Of a stretch of DNA of 64,000 nt, positions 36,035 through 49,500 are shown piece by piece. The notes beneath the pieces are model-generated. The model was not told the DNA's origin and did no database searches. It worked only from the letters and a program-made list of their open reading frames with translations. The stretch comes from Pyrocephalus nanus (taxonomy: Eukaryota > Chordata > Aves > Passeriformes > Tyrannidae): the NCBI GenBank assembly GCA_038380795.1, contig CM076261.1, forward strand, positions 10,856,556 through 10,920,555, read 5' to 3'. The stretch's first letter is position 1, and the number at the start of each line of letters is the position of its first letter. Both the position numbers and the translations under genes were made by a program.

Positions 36035-39000
36035 TTGATTAATTTAGTGACTACTAATTAATATACGCTGGTCAAGCCTGCCAATATTCACTGACAGGGT
36101 TATCAGCAAGATGTCAGTGAGAGGCAGAATGCATATCTCTAGAGTTCAGTGGATTCCAGCCAAGAAATGATAGAGGAGAGAGTGTAAGGGGTAGATAGTA
36201 AATTATTGTGCCACTGAGGAAAAGCAGAAGAGAAGGAGAAAAAATGTCTGAGCCTCATGTTTGCTCTGAAGAAGGTTGGTTTGGTCATAGCAAGAAACTG
36301 ATAATTAAATAAGAAGCAGATTGTGTTCCCAATGTTCTTTCTACTGAAGCCTAAAGGAAGTTATGTCCTTAACTCCAGAAGCAGTAGAACTGCCTACATA
36401 GTAGCTAGGACGGCTCTCAAACAAATAAACAAATAAAAACCTCTCCATGGTTTGTGTATGGCTTACTTTTCTGAGGAAAGATTGCAAAGGCATTTAAATA
36501 CTCCTCTTAATAAAAATATTCAACCAAATATCTCCTGAACTTCTTTGGAATCTCTCAATACCTGTGAGAGGTAGAGAATTACTTTACTACTCATCTAGAA
36601 AAAGTACAATGTACCATGGAACTAAAAAGGAAGATTTTTAAAGTTACAAAGGTTTTTAAAGATAAAACTGAGAAATTTGTCAAAAGCAAGTGACAGCTAG
36701 ACATATGTAACTCTTAAAGATTTTTCAGGCATTAGAAATAAATGGAAATTAAATATGTAAACCCTTTAAAAATAAGATTAGTTGTATCATTAGTCACAGA
36801 AAAATTTCAAAAACCTGTTGTTAGGTGACTTTCTGGTGTCACAGAGGAACTTTGGAATATAAATAGCAAATGAGACTCATCTCTGTAAACCTCACCTCTG
36901 AAAAGGCATTTGAAACTTTTCTTGGAACCAATGGCAGCATAACTAACTAATTAAAGTCAATGCCAGTATAATAATATTGCATCACTAATTCATATAAAGA
37001 TATTTAGCTAGAAGCCTTATGGTCATAAAAAATCTTTGCCAGAAATATGTCCCAGTTCTCCATGTGCTTTGACCAAGTCTTGTGGGTTTGTGCTACATAC
37101 GGATTTGGCAGACTAGCGTTAAAAGATGTCTCATAAATGAACAGAAAGCCTCATGGAATTTTTTTTTTTCTAAATATTTCAGAAGAAAATGAATCCTGAA
37201 TTCAGAGAGCTATCATTTTTTTTTTATAGTGCATTTTTACTCCTAATCATTCTTTTCCATGTTCCTGAGCTACTGTTCACAAATCTCTTGCCACTTGAAC
37301 TTCTCTGCTTCATAGTGTTCCTTCATCCTATAATATATCTCTCTCTCCTATCCTCATACTACATTTTTCTTCCCTGTTCCCTCTGCCATTTCATTTTCTG
37401 AGTGTCTCATGGTTTGCTTTTGGCCTCATTCCTCTTCTCTGTTCCTCATATTCATAATGTTTGCTACAAGCCATGAATGGCAAGGATGCCTGAGCAAATC
37501 CAGTATTCCTCTTTTATTCTCAACAAAGCCATGTTATAAAAACAGTGACTGCCTGCATTTCCCAAGGACAGGAAACACAATGCCCTGTACTCAGAGGAAT
37601 AAGTTATGGTTTGTTCTACTCTGAGTAAAGAACTTCATTGAGAGTGGCAGGAACTAAAGCACCTTAGAGATTACTGTTTGTTCCAGCTGAATTGTCATTG
37701 TCACTCTGCAATCTGTGACCTGTCTGTGCTTCTTTACTGAAGTTATCTCATAATTAACAAAGCTATTGTGTTCTGAACCTTGTGAGTACTTTCATAAAAG
37801 GCATTACTTGGATTGTCCAGCTGGCAAATTGAGTTTGGCCCTTACAGGAGCCTTGGGCAACCTGTTCTGCAGGTGACATTGATTAGATGTGCTGCAAGGA
37901 AGAGATGACATTTTAAAGGTTTGAATATGCAAATGATTTTTTTCCCCGCAGAAAGGATAGCCTTATGAATAGTTGCAGAAAGATTCTTACAGCTAATTGA
38001 AAAAAAGGAAAAAAGAAAAAAGAAAAGGCTCGTACCTCCTCACATATTCTGAGAGAAGGAGCAAGCAGAACCTAAAACTGGAGTGACCTGAGATAAATCT
38101 GTGTGTTGAGAACTACCTTGACCATTTACGTTTTCTTTTGTCTTAAATGTGTAGACACTGATTGGCTTTCATGCCTTAGTTGTGTGACTGAAAAAGTTTA
38201 CTGAGTTGGTACAGTTATGCAGGTTGGCAAGTTCTACCATCACCCTGCCTGGTGTCATACACTCAGCAACTCCAGTCCTTCTTCCCACAAGGACAGCAGA
38301 TTCCTGAGACTTTTAGTCCCTCTCAACCCCTTTTCTTCTCACATCCTCCTGCCAGCAGCAGGCGTGATTAACAAACCTTCCCTCTGCACTGAAGTTCAGC
38401 TCACTGTTCCCTTCCATCCTTGCTGGGCATAGCTTCAGAACTGTCAAGTCTTGTTGAGTAGCAGACTCAAAAAATACTTCACTCCAAGTATTTCCGTGCT
38501 CTCAGTGTTTCTTCAAGCTTTCAAATGATAAAACCACAGACCTTTCTCCCGTAGAAGTCAACATGTTTCCCTGAAGAGGCAACCTACCGGATCTGTTACC
38601 TGCACTGACCTGTGCTTGGTGTTTAGGAAAGTGGAATAAAGCAGCTGCCCTGTACTTCAAGCAGAGATGCACATTACAGTCAGATCCTGCAAACAAAAAG
38701 TCTTTCTCCTGTAGGACACACTTCCTAGTAGAGGCATGGGGCAACGCCTCTCATCTCTGGATGACAAATGGTTCTGTGCTCCTGCATGGTCAGAATAAAG
38801 TAGATATGTGAGGAACCAGTTGAAATCCAAGCATAAAAGCTAAATTTGTTTCCATGCCTTTGTGGCAATAAGTGAAACACTGTAAATCCATTAGATCAAT
38901 TTTTTTTTTTTTTTATGACAATATAGGTGTAAGCACTAGATGATCTACTGCCTTTTCAACCAGATTAGTAATTTTCTCTATAAAAGTAGTTGGCATGAGT

Positions 39001-40219
39001 AATATAAAAATAGAGATGTGCAAGCAGAGAGAGATGAAACTGAATCCTCATGAAACCCATCTTCAAGCAAAAAACCATTCAGATAACCTATATAACCCGG
39101 TCCAAAAGGCCCAGCACATTCCTCAAGACACTTTCCCATATGTTTAAATAATATCTCTTCCCTTTCAGTAGTAGCAATCCTGCAGATAATGTTTGCATTT
39201 TGCCAGGCTTTAGCATGTAACTTTATTTTGTTTGTTATTCACTAGCTCTTCAGTCATTTAGTTTCAGCACTGTGATTCCAAGAAAGCATCAAAGCATTGC
39301 AGAAGTGATGAGATATGAACAGTGCCCAAACTAGACATTGTCAATCTTCTATTTTAAAATAATTACACGAGGGATACTGACATTAAAAAGCAAACTATGA
39401 ACTATTATTAAAGAAACAGCTTAGCTCTTATATAATAAAAGAGTTAAGAAAAACAAAGCAGAAGAGGAAACAAAAAGTTTTCTGCCTTATGAAGATTTAC
39501 TGGGCCCTGTCACTGAAACTTTACAGGATCAGTCCTTACCAGAAATTAAGATTCCATCTTTTTAATGTTAGCTCATTATTATTATGTTGCATTTAGTGAT
39601 GTCAAACATAAAATTGATAAGTTGTAAAAATGAAAACCTTGAACACTGAGATACAGTCTTTGAAGCAGGCATTGATTTTTTTTTTTACAGGTGCAATGCT
39701 AGATGGCCCATGGGGGTGTCTGAACATCCATCTTTTCTACCATGTGTGTCCTACATGGGTGTTTGGATTGGCAAACGCTGAATCTGAGACCCCGCAGAAA
39801 GAATTTGGCTCAAAGTGAATGTGAGTGGTGAGGGCCAAAGAGTTTTTCAAATCAAGTTTTCAGTTTGACAGCCAGAATTAATGAACACCCCTGAAAATAA
39901 AGGCTTAAATGATCAAAAGACCAAATGCAACCAATAGGCAAATTCACTGAGGTACTTTGATGGACCATCTTAAGTTACAACTGGCAACATAAAATAGAGA
40001 TATAAAGAATAAAATTGTTTCCCTCTCTTGTGGTATTGTGATCAAAGACATTGAGAAGTTTTCATCATCAAGTGTATTCTTTTATATCTTCTTCACACTA
40101 TGTGGCTGAAAAAAGTATTAAAGATGATATGTGTATTTGTACATAGATAGATAGGTTACATAGGCAACTGTGGTATGTAGTAATATAATAGTTTAAATGT
40201 TTTTGTCAAGCATTTATTT
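36035..40219. other. Unique non-coding DNA, with a candidate regulatory segment at about 37680-37960
   Basis: I see no gene or repeat family. The part at about 37680-37960 is less AT-rich and holds a TCATAATTA homeodomain-type core (about 37749-37757) and a perfect octamer ATGCAAAT (37928-37935), the POU-factor site. This could be a conserved enhancer but is unproven. A-rich stretches at 36418-36437 and 38000-38025 and T runs near 38900 are simple repeats. Confidence 0.55.
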
Positions 40220-40398
40220 CATAGAATCATAAAATGCCTTGGATTGAAAAAAATCTTAAAGATCATGTAGTTCAATCCCCCGCTGCTATGGGTAGGGACA
40301 CCTTTCAGTAGACCAGGTTACTCAGAACCCTGTCCAACCTGGCCTTGTGCACTTCCAGAGATGGGGCATCTAGATATTCTTTGGGCAACCTGTTCCAG
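40220..40398 (-). mobile_element. CR1 LINE, 3'-end fragment on the minus strand
   Basis: This is the only CR1 copy in the window in minus orientation. On plus it reads CATAGAATCAT, then GGATTGAAAAAAATCTTAAA, CAATCCCCCGCTGCTATGGG, GGACACCTTTCAGTAGACCA, ACCCTGTCCAACCTGGCCTT, CCAGAGATGGGGCATCTAGA and GGGCAACCTGTTCCAG, the reverse complement of the CR1 end in the same order as the copy at 11798 but reaching further into the coding region. The breakpoint at 40398 is its 5' truncation. Confidence 0.94.
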
Positions 40399-40409
40399 AT
40401 TTACATGGC

Positions 40410-40525
40410 TACACATATGTGAATATAACTATGTATATTTATGTATCAATATATGTATATATATGTGTGCAGGTGCATAGGTGTGTGCATATATCTGTAT
40501 GCATATATATATTTATACACATAGG
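40410..40525. repeat. Degenerate TA/TG microsatellite
   Basis: About 115 bases dominated by TATG, TGTA and TATA words with interruptions, starting about 12 bases from the truncated end of the minus-strand CR1. Confidence 0.8.
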
Positions 40526-43500
40526 TAATAATACCACTTTAACTTACTTGTAAAGCTGATAGGTGGGTATTTCTTTTGGAAAACAAACCAAACCAAAACA
40601 AACAAAGTTCACCACCACATAACTAGACTGGGTAAATCCAGTGGAAGAAATTCTTCTCTCCATGTCACTAAAACATAAATTCCCCAACATTTCAACACGA
40701 ATATATTAAAAAATAATAATTCAGAGTACATTTAAGACTTCATTCCAGTGAAATTAAGGTTCTTCCAATATTCAAAATTGGAACATAAGATCTTAAATGA
40801 AATAGAAAGAGGGAATTTATGCACACTCATTCACCAGAAGGAAGTAGAATAAAGTAATCCTTGCACTGACTTTAAGACTTCACTTTTAACTAAAGTTCAC
40901 AGTATGGTAATGAGCTGTTGATTTTTGTCTTCAGAAAATGTTTACATCCAGTAGAGAGGCTTTAGACATCTGGCATATGTAAGCATGGTAAAGGGTTATT
41001 GCCTAAGGGATAATAAATGAGTGGGAAAACATCCCTTCAAAATGCACTCAAAATAATAGATGAGGTTGCTATCTTTGCAGTCAGAAATTGTACTTCATCT
41101 CTTAAGGTTATCTTAAGTCACCCTAACTAGAACACACATTAAGAATTATTTGTCTTAAAACAAATACTATAGTTAAGCAAATATTTTACTCATATTTGTA
41201 GGAAAAATATCTTGTGAATTGAATTCTCTGTGTGTATCAATTTTGTAAACACTTCAGTTAATATTAACACGATTTCATCCAGTTTGAAAACATTGTATGG
41301 GTGACCCTGGAAAATCAACAGAAACATGCTTTAAATCTTACTAAACAGCACAAAATGCCTCAGACAGAGCATTACACCACCATAAAATATATATAATCAC
41401 TTTTTAGAACACTCCTAAGCAATGAAATATGACTTCTTGTTTTTAGGTCAGTGGATCAATGTATTTGTTTTTCCAAAACAGAAATGGTTTTATATAACAG
41501 GATATCATGCCCTGAGAGAAAGGGGAAAGTAAGAATGGAGATCTCTAGAGCAGTGTAAATCACTGTGAGCTAAGCACATTCTTATAGCAGTCATCTAGCC
41601 TTCCAAATCACAGTCCATCAGTTACCTTACCTGCAGGGGCCAACAAAGGTTGTTGTTAGTGACTTTTAGCATTTATTCTTTAAAATCCAGTTGTATATTA
41701 ACAAGCATATATTTTATGGGGAGAATGAATATTCAGGCTTGGTTGTTAAATTTTGCCTGCATTGTGTTTTTGTTTTAGTTTTTTTTGTGCTTTTGTGTGT
41801 AGGGGTTTTTGCCTGATAGAGCAGAGGGCAGAAAGGAGAGAAGGTACAGGAAACCAGCTTGAAGAAAGTGGAACGTCTCATTGATTCATGACCAGTCTTA
41901 AACCTGTCCTTTTAAACCAGCTTTTTCTCTAAAGTTCATATTTAAATATGTAAAAAGAGAATAGAGGGGAAAAAAAACCTTCTATTTTAAAGAAGAATTT
42001 TTTAATGATTTAGTCATTATGAGAAAAAAGTCACTATAATCGTCATGAATGCTGTCATCTATAGTTAGTTTTAACTCAGCATCAGGTATCACTCTAGCTC
42101 TATTTTACAAAGAGAAGAGAATGGATAAATTTAAAAATCCATCAGATCTGTCAGAGTAGTGATCACAGAAATGCCTTTCAGAGTTGGCTTACACTTGCTT
42201 TTGATAAAGATCTCTGTATATCTTTTTAAAACAGATTCTGCATTACAGATACACTTTCTTCAAAAGTACTGAAAAGGAGACCTGTTACCTTTCTGTGAGC
42301 TTGACCTTTACAGCTAAATCTGAGCTCTACAGTAACATTATTAGGGCACTTGTTTTTCTGTCATCTTACAACACACTAGTATCACTACAGGAAGATAAAA
42401 TTCATGAAAATATTAGAAGCCCATTTTTGAAGTTGTTCCAAGCAATGGGACTTCAAAATCATCCAAGACAATTTATGTGCTATTTATGATGAACAGTAGC
42501 AAATATTAGTAACAAAAGGCATTGAAAAAATTAATAAAGAAACTGTGAAACACACTTGTACTGACTGATATGGAAAGCAAAGTTTTCTACCAAATCAGAT
42601 GGTAGGGGCAACATCAGTTGTGCTTGCACTGGAAGATTGTGAAAGGTTTCTACATTCACATCAGCCATTAACCTAACTAAGCCATTTCTAGGTTGAGCAA
42701 AGCAGGCTCCTTTTACTGTCTGCTTAGTTCTGAGACTTTCTGAGAAATATTCCCTGTCACTCCCAAACAGGTTTATGAAAATATTTTTTTCTTGTTGTTA
42801 GAAAAGAACAGATAGCCAAAGAAACAGATATGTGAAAAATTTCAAGTTTTCAAGAAATGGCAGAGCTATCTCTTTTGGTTTCTCTAACTCCCATTTGAAT
42901 TCCTGATCTTGAGACATGTCCTACAGATATTCACCATTATATGAACACCCTTATTTGCAAATGAAGAACTGGGGTAAACTGCTGCTGATCAAGAGATATG
43001 AAAATATTCTGAGGTTTGAAAAAAAACCCCAACCTTAGACAATAAAGGGAATCAATTATAGTTTAGTTGTCAAACTCATAGCTTTTCTATTCTACGAACA
43101 ACTCAAACACATTTTTCAAAGGGCAATGATGTCTTAAGAGGTGACCCTTTGTGATAGACTCAACTGTTTCTTGATAAATATCAACTACTGGCACTTTCTT
43201 TGCAACCATGGAAAAAGAAATTTTTTTACAAATTATACAGGTGTATGATGCATAAACCCATAGGAATTGCCAGCATGTTATAGAAGTCCAAAACAGCTGA
43301 CTTTCCTACTCAAACTGACTACAGAATTGAAGAGATTGGTAATGATTATAGGCAGTGACTATGGCTTGTAAGACTGACCTGTGGAAAAGCATGCCCTGTT
43401 TTCCCCACTCACTATGTAACAACTGGGAGGAAAACAGCAGATTTTCACTGCACAGGAGGCTCTTCCTCCATTTGAAAACTTTCAACTCAAACAAGTAAGG

Positions 43501-46500
43501 ATAAAACTAGGTGAAATATATACTGTGGTATGTGTGAAGATGAAAGAATGGAAGCTGAAAAGCAGTGAGTAGGTTCTAGCCAGTAGGAAAAAGAAGTGAA
43601 AGGTCAAGTGGGGTAAGATGTTGATACAGTGAGGGGGAAACTTTTGAAACGAACCTCCACAAGAAAGATATACTTAAAAAAGGTGCTTTCATATCTGATA
43701 AAGTCAGGGTCTTTAGGGAATCCCAAGTTCAGGTTCAACCCTGACCTTTTCTCTTGAATGTTCATGTGTTGTGTGTAGGGGAATTTGTTACACCAAACAT
43801 CTGTTTATATGCCTGTCCCTTAGAATTACATTGGGAATTTCTATAGATTTGTTTTTTGCATATCCATTCTCTGAAAGAAAGAGTCTTTTTACTGAGTCAC
43901 CTTATCACAGAATGTGTTTAATTAACAACTTAGTAAAAATTATCTATAGCAGCAAACAATAATAAGACAACACAATCCAGATTTCCATCATATATAAGGT
44001 TATGATAATTACTAACATCTGTATATAGTTGCTAGGGGACATTAAATTTTCTTGCTGGCTAACTATCGCTATATCTATTGCTTTCTACCCCTATTCACCA
44101 AAGTACCTTTTGGAAATAGTTATTGGAGATTTTTCTATAAAAGTTCAGTCTTAAAACTTTCTTTTATTCTCTGCAGGTAAGAACTGCAATTTTCAAGTCT
44201 TTTAAAAATATGTTTTTATTAGACAGGTTCCTTAAAACATATCAAAATACAGTTTATAATTAATTGATAGCATCTTGTCCTTTGACAAGAGAAGAGCTTC
44301 TATGTATGTTCTAGCTGGAATATTATAAACAGAAGTAGTGATCTCAGACAGTATCCATTTCTCTGATGTGCAGGTTGCATCAGCTTTGACATCTATACAA
44401 AAAATAAATTTAAATGCAGTTGTCTTTGATATAAAGTGTTAAATGAAAATTATTTTAGCTAGCGTTTCTGCCATGTTGTACACTGCAAAATGGACAAGTG
44501 AATAAAGAACTTTAAATTCTATCAAGATATGTTTAAATTTTGAGAGTAAAGAAGCAAACATATGCCCAGTAGTTTTCCTGTCTCAGAAGTTTCAGCTTAG
44601 AGCCAGCCACAAATGCATCTTCTTAGTAATACATCATCCACTTTTATTTTACTTTGTGATATTTTCTTTTAAATGCAGTCATGTTTTGGTAAAATGTGTG
44701 TAGCTTCAGGAAAATCCTGGCTGAAATATAGTATTAATGCTCTTTCTAATAGACAACATGTTAGTTATATAGCCAGCATGCTGGAGATCAAATGCAACCT
44801 CCTAGGGTTCTGCAAAAAATCCACAAAGTACATCTGGAAAACATAAATTCCCACTCCCACTGAATGGTGAACAGTGTTTCTGAAAACTCGTGACTACCCT
44901 AAAAAGTAACAGTTATTTCACTGCCACTAATGCCATTTTGCAATCTGAGACAAAGGACAAGTCCATGTAAGTCCTGGTAAGAACTGAGTTCTGTCAGTGA
45001 ACTCAGCATAAGAGAATGCTATACTGATGCATAATATCAAAAAGCCATAGAAGATGCTGAGGCATATAGCAGGGCTGCTGGCTGCACCTCCCACATAAGT
45101 CATGATCCATCAATCATCACAATTTGTTTAGATATTTTCAATGGCTGACCTTCTTTGAGGCAAAAGAAAAGAGAGAAGAAATTTAATTAATCAAATATAC
45201 TTTCTCTCTGTGGTTTAATTCTCCTATTTCTCCTCTAATTGCTCAACAGGGAACACAGATACTTATAGTCATATTTATGGCCCTAAAGTCTGCATCTATT
45301 CCTTGAAGAGCATGGTAATAACTAGAAAGTGATGCCCAGCTACTAAAGCTGTGTTAGGAAAAAGCTCTGATCAGGACCTCACGTAAAGAAATGTCAAGGT
45401 CCTCTGGGAGAGTATTTGCATCTGGAAACTTTTAGATGGCAGCTAGAGAGGGAGAAGGATAAAAGTAGATTAATTCTTTGGCATTTGCAATAAAAGTAGC
45501 TGAGTCAGGATTGCAATGCTGAAATTGAGAAAGGAGAAACAGTTTCTTGTACGTAGCAGATGAAGGTAGAGTAGTCATAGGAATCAATGTGTTCCTGGAG
45601 CTTTTCATGTAAAGCTTGGAATTCAAATAAATTGAAAACATAAAATCTGGGAATACTGAAAATTCAGCAACATTCAAATATCTAAATAAACATGACATTT
45701 TGGAAACTAAAGGGATTTCCCTGAAAACTGCCAGGAAAAAGCATTTTAGAGTTGACAAAACCCCCTGCTATTTATAGTTATAAAATAATAGGAAACAGGT
45801 AATTTTTCACTTCTTTCTCAACGTGTCTTGATGGATGTCACTCAAAAACATATCACTGCTTGGATTGGATTCAGATGCATTTCATGTTTGCATTTGAATT
45901 TAGGTCTGTCACAACTGATAAAGTGTGATAAATGTGACATTACTGCATCTAAAGATCATTAAATGTCAGCTCATGCACTGGCAGCAAAATGGCTGGCAGA
46001 AAGTCAATGATGCAAGAATTGTATGTAGTGTGAATAGCAGGGATGGATCCAGGGCAACAGGGAGTCATGCAAGCTGCGAGCAATCAATCAATCTTTTTAT
46101 ACTGAGGGAGAATAAAATGAGATGTAAAGGGAGTTCTCTGTGTACAGGTAGAGAGGAAAGCTTCTTTGTAAGTGTTTTGATTCATGTCTGTGTGCATTTA
46201 GTGACCATGAATAGGTCAGTAAAAAGCATGCATTGTACTCCAGCCAGTTTAATTTGAGGGTTTCAAAAATAACTAATGTATCTATTTATTTTTATCTGTT
46301 GATAGAGCATGGCTAGTTTAGGCAACTCCTAATGTTCAGTGCTCAACTTCTTGGTGTTTATACAGAATTATAAAGACATAACTAAATGTGAATACAGAAC
46401 CACTTGAATTTTGTGCTATATAATGCCATCTCCCATGGCTTCCTGTTTTTCAGGTCTTATAACTCATTTGCTAATAAATGTTAAATAAAAACTTCCCTTT

Positions 46501-49500
46501 ACAATGGCTAAAATAATGCCCATATTGAGAAGTTCTTTAAATTAATTCCTAAATTCTGTGTATCATAACCTGTAAAAACTTCTATAAATAACATAATTGG
46601 CTTCTGATTTATACAAAATACAGTAAAATCTCCAGCAAAACAAAAAATAGCACACACATGTAATCCTTTTCTGTAAGAGTGTCTATAAGCAAATACATGC
46701 TGACTAAATTTTTCTTTCATAAATGTAAACAATGTAAAAAAAATTGGCACAATTTTAGCTTTCCTTTTTTCAGAAGAATAAATCAAGATCAAATCCATTT
46801 GGATTGTTGGAGCATGCCAAAACCAAAACTGCACAAACTTGATGTAATGACTTTTGTGCATAAAGATTACTCGGCTTGATTCCAGAAGTTGCTCTTTGAG
46901 CAATGATTTCTGTTAAGTTGCATCCAAAAATACTCTGGTAAACACACACACAGGAGCATAGAGGAAGAAGGACAGAGAAGAATACAAATAATAGCCTGAC
47001 TGTTATTCCCATGGCCATCCCAGGAGTTCAGTCAGCCTGTTAGAAGGCCTGTCTCCACAAATGCAAGGAGTACAGTGGCAGAGGGGTAAACACCTGGGAG
47101 TGTGTAGTAAACATGACTCTGATTACATACTTTTCTTCCCTTCTTACAGGCATTCAAATCCTACATTTAAAAAAAAAATCTTTTATTAGCATTCAAAGAA
47201 TATTTGGATCTGGCAGACCATGTTGAGAGTTTATATTACAGATTTCTTTTAATGTTTATTTACAAGAAGATAAATGTGTGTCATCTAGCACTTTTTATTT
47301 TCTTTTTTTCTCCCTAAAATCCATGTGAATATTTTGAATAGAGAAGTACAGAGAACACTTCCTTAATAGGCCATTTCCTATCTTCCCTTCTTTCCCTTGG
47401 AGTGGAAAAGAGAAGCACATTCTGGAATGCTTGTCCCATGGCTCTTTACTGGGAATGTACTGCATTTTACCTGGGCCTATCAGTGCTGTCTCTTCTCCCC
47501 AGGGAATCAGCCCTCACACTGATGGGCAGCTGCTCAGTGACAGTGCAGTCTGCTTCCAAGCCAAAGAAGACACTCAAAGTCCTGCTCATTTGGGTGCCCT
47601 CTTTTCACAGACTAACATTTGAACTGTCACATTTTTCAGAGTCATTACATCCTATTACACAGATGTCTTTCTGGAATCTATCTTACCATGAAGAAATCAG
47701 GATTCGATCCTTACTTGCAACTGAAGACCTATGGAAAAGCACAGAATAAAGATATAATAAGTGCTTTTCTTTAAGTTTTTGCTGGTATGTACTAAGAGGA
47801 TGGAAAGGAAGGGGTAAGCAAAAGTAAAATTTAACTTGACAGTTAACTAGTTTTGACTGGTTATGTATGGTTTTCAGTGATATTTTCACTCTTCTGGAGC
47901 AGCGGAACTGTTGACCTCTATAACTGCTAAAAGGTAATTTTCAAAGTTTTCATAATCTTCAGTAAGCATTTGCCCCCTCTGTTGTCACAACATCTATATG
48001 TAACCAGGTTACTTTACCCAGTAATTTTCTTTTGGGTCTTCCTTCTCAGAAACAAACCCCTGTTCAGGATAACTTATTGGGGAATAGGAATGACTGTTTC
48101 CATGTTCTCATTCCCAAAGGATTTACTTAATTCATTGAGATCACTGAATGTTTTGCTCAAAACCCCAAAGAATTGTCCACCCCTCCTCCATTTATTTCAG
48201 TGTTGAAAAATTATTTATGTTAGTTGATTATAGGAGTTTATGTCTGTCTTGTGCTATCAAGCCTGGTTAGGCACAGAAGACATTTATCATAAACCTTTTT
48301 GCTAAAACAGTTTTCTACCCATGAAGCTCAGTTTATCTGCACAAGCTGACACTTTTGAGTGTCAAACCCTCCCCCCAAACCAATCAGTACTCTCATTTAC
48401 AAAACTTGTCCCATAAGATTTCTTCATTTGTCATTGATTTTACAGTTACTCAGCAGTGAGTGCACATTGATGATTACAGGACTGCCAAGAGAGAGGGCTG
48501 TTGGCTGAAGAAAGGAGGAAGAATGGCATTTTTATACATGCTATCTAAGTTATATTTATGGACTGAGGAAGTTATTTTCTTCTCTCAGGTACCTGAAAGA
48601 AGATGCTCTGCAGGCTATATAAGACTCTTGTTCTCTGTGTTTTACAGCTACCCAGATGAATATTAATATGGACCAAAGGGGAAAAGTAAGGAAAGTTTCT
48701 TTTGAGCCTTGGATAATAATTTTTTTCAATGCATAAACAAAACAAAACAAAAAATCACTAGTTTTCATCTAAAAGAAAATGTATCACTTCTACGCAGTGT
48801 AGCAAGCAGAAAGTTTCAAAGTAAACATGCACTTCCCGACAAGCACAAACTGTGAAATGTATTAGAAAATAAAGGTTTTAATGTCAATTATCATTAAAAA
48901 CCTTATTTTCAAAAACACTTCACAGTTTAGTCATGCTGAGAAGTGCTTCTCATCTTTGAAATTTTCAGCCTGCTACACTGAGCAAAATGGGTGCAATTTT
49001 CTTTTAATTGTTTTGAACACCATGTGTGAGAGAACATGACAGAATGCAAATTGCTTCTACAAGATGTAAGAGGCAGAGAAGTTGTTGAATTTTGTGACAT
49101 CTCTCTGTGAGCTGAAAGCATGAGGCACACTACTTTTTTAGCAATAGGTCAGGAAGGAAAGTCTCTCTCCCTTGTTTTCAAGGTAATGAATGCCCTTTCT
49201 CGTTTCAGTTTGCAATGAAAGACAAGAAACCAAAAGGTTACTTGTCCATAGTGTACTAGCACTTCTGTCCTCAGTAATAATAGTTGGGACCCTTTCAATA
49301 GCTCTTTGAAAGTAACCTCTCTGCCTCCTGGCTATGCATACAGTAAACACAAATTGCAAAGCAATCTGTTTTCTTTTGTCTTTTTATCGGTCAGGCTGAA
49401 CTGGAGCAAGAAATTATTTTGGATTAAGCTCCACCATGCTGTAGTGATAATGTGGTACCACAGTATTTTACACAACAGGCCAGCATCTCATGTGGAAATG

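Noticed and set aside
37853..37870. GGGCAACCTGTTC, which matches part of the CR1 minus-strand pattern
   Set aside because: The match is only about 13 bases and the flanks show no further CR1 similarity.
45432..46903. Open frames of 108, 110 and 131 codons
   Set aside because: No recognisable family, no splice or promoter context, and hydrophobic or mixed composition expected by chance over 64 kb of six-frame sequence.
47402..47749. 115-codon plus frame overlapped by another 63-codon plus frame
   Set aside because: Two overlapping frames open at once in a slightly more G+C-rich patch point to low stop density and not to a gene.
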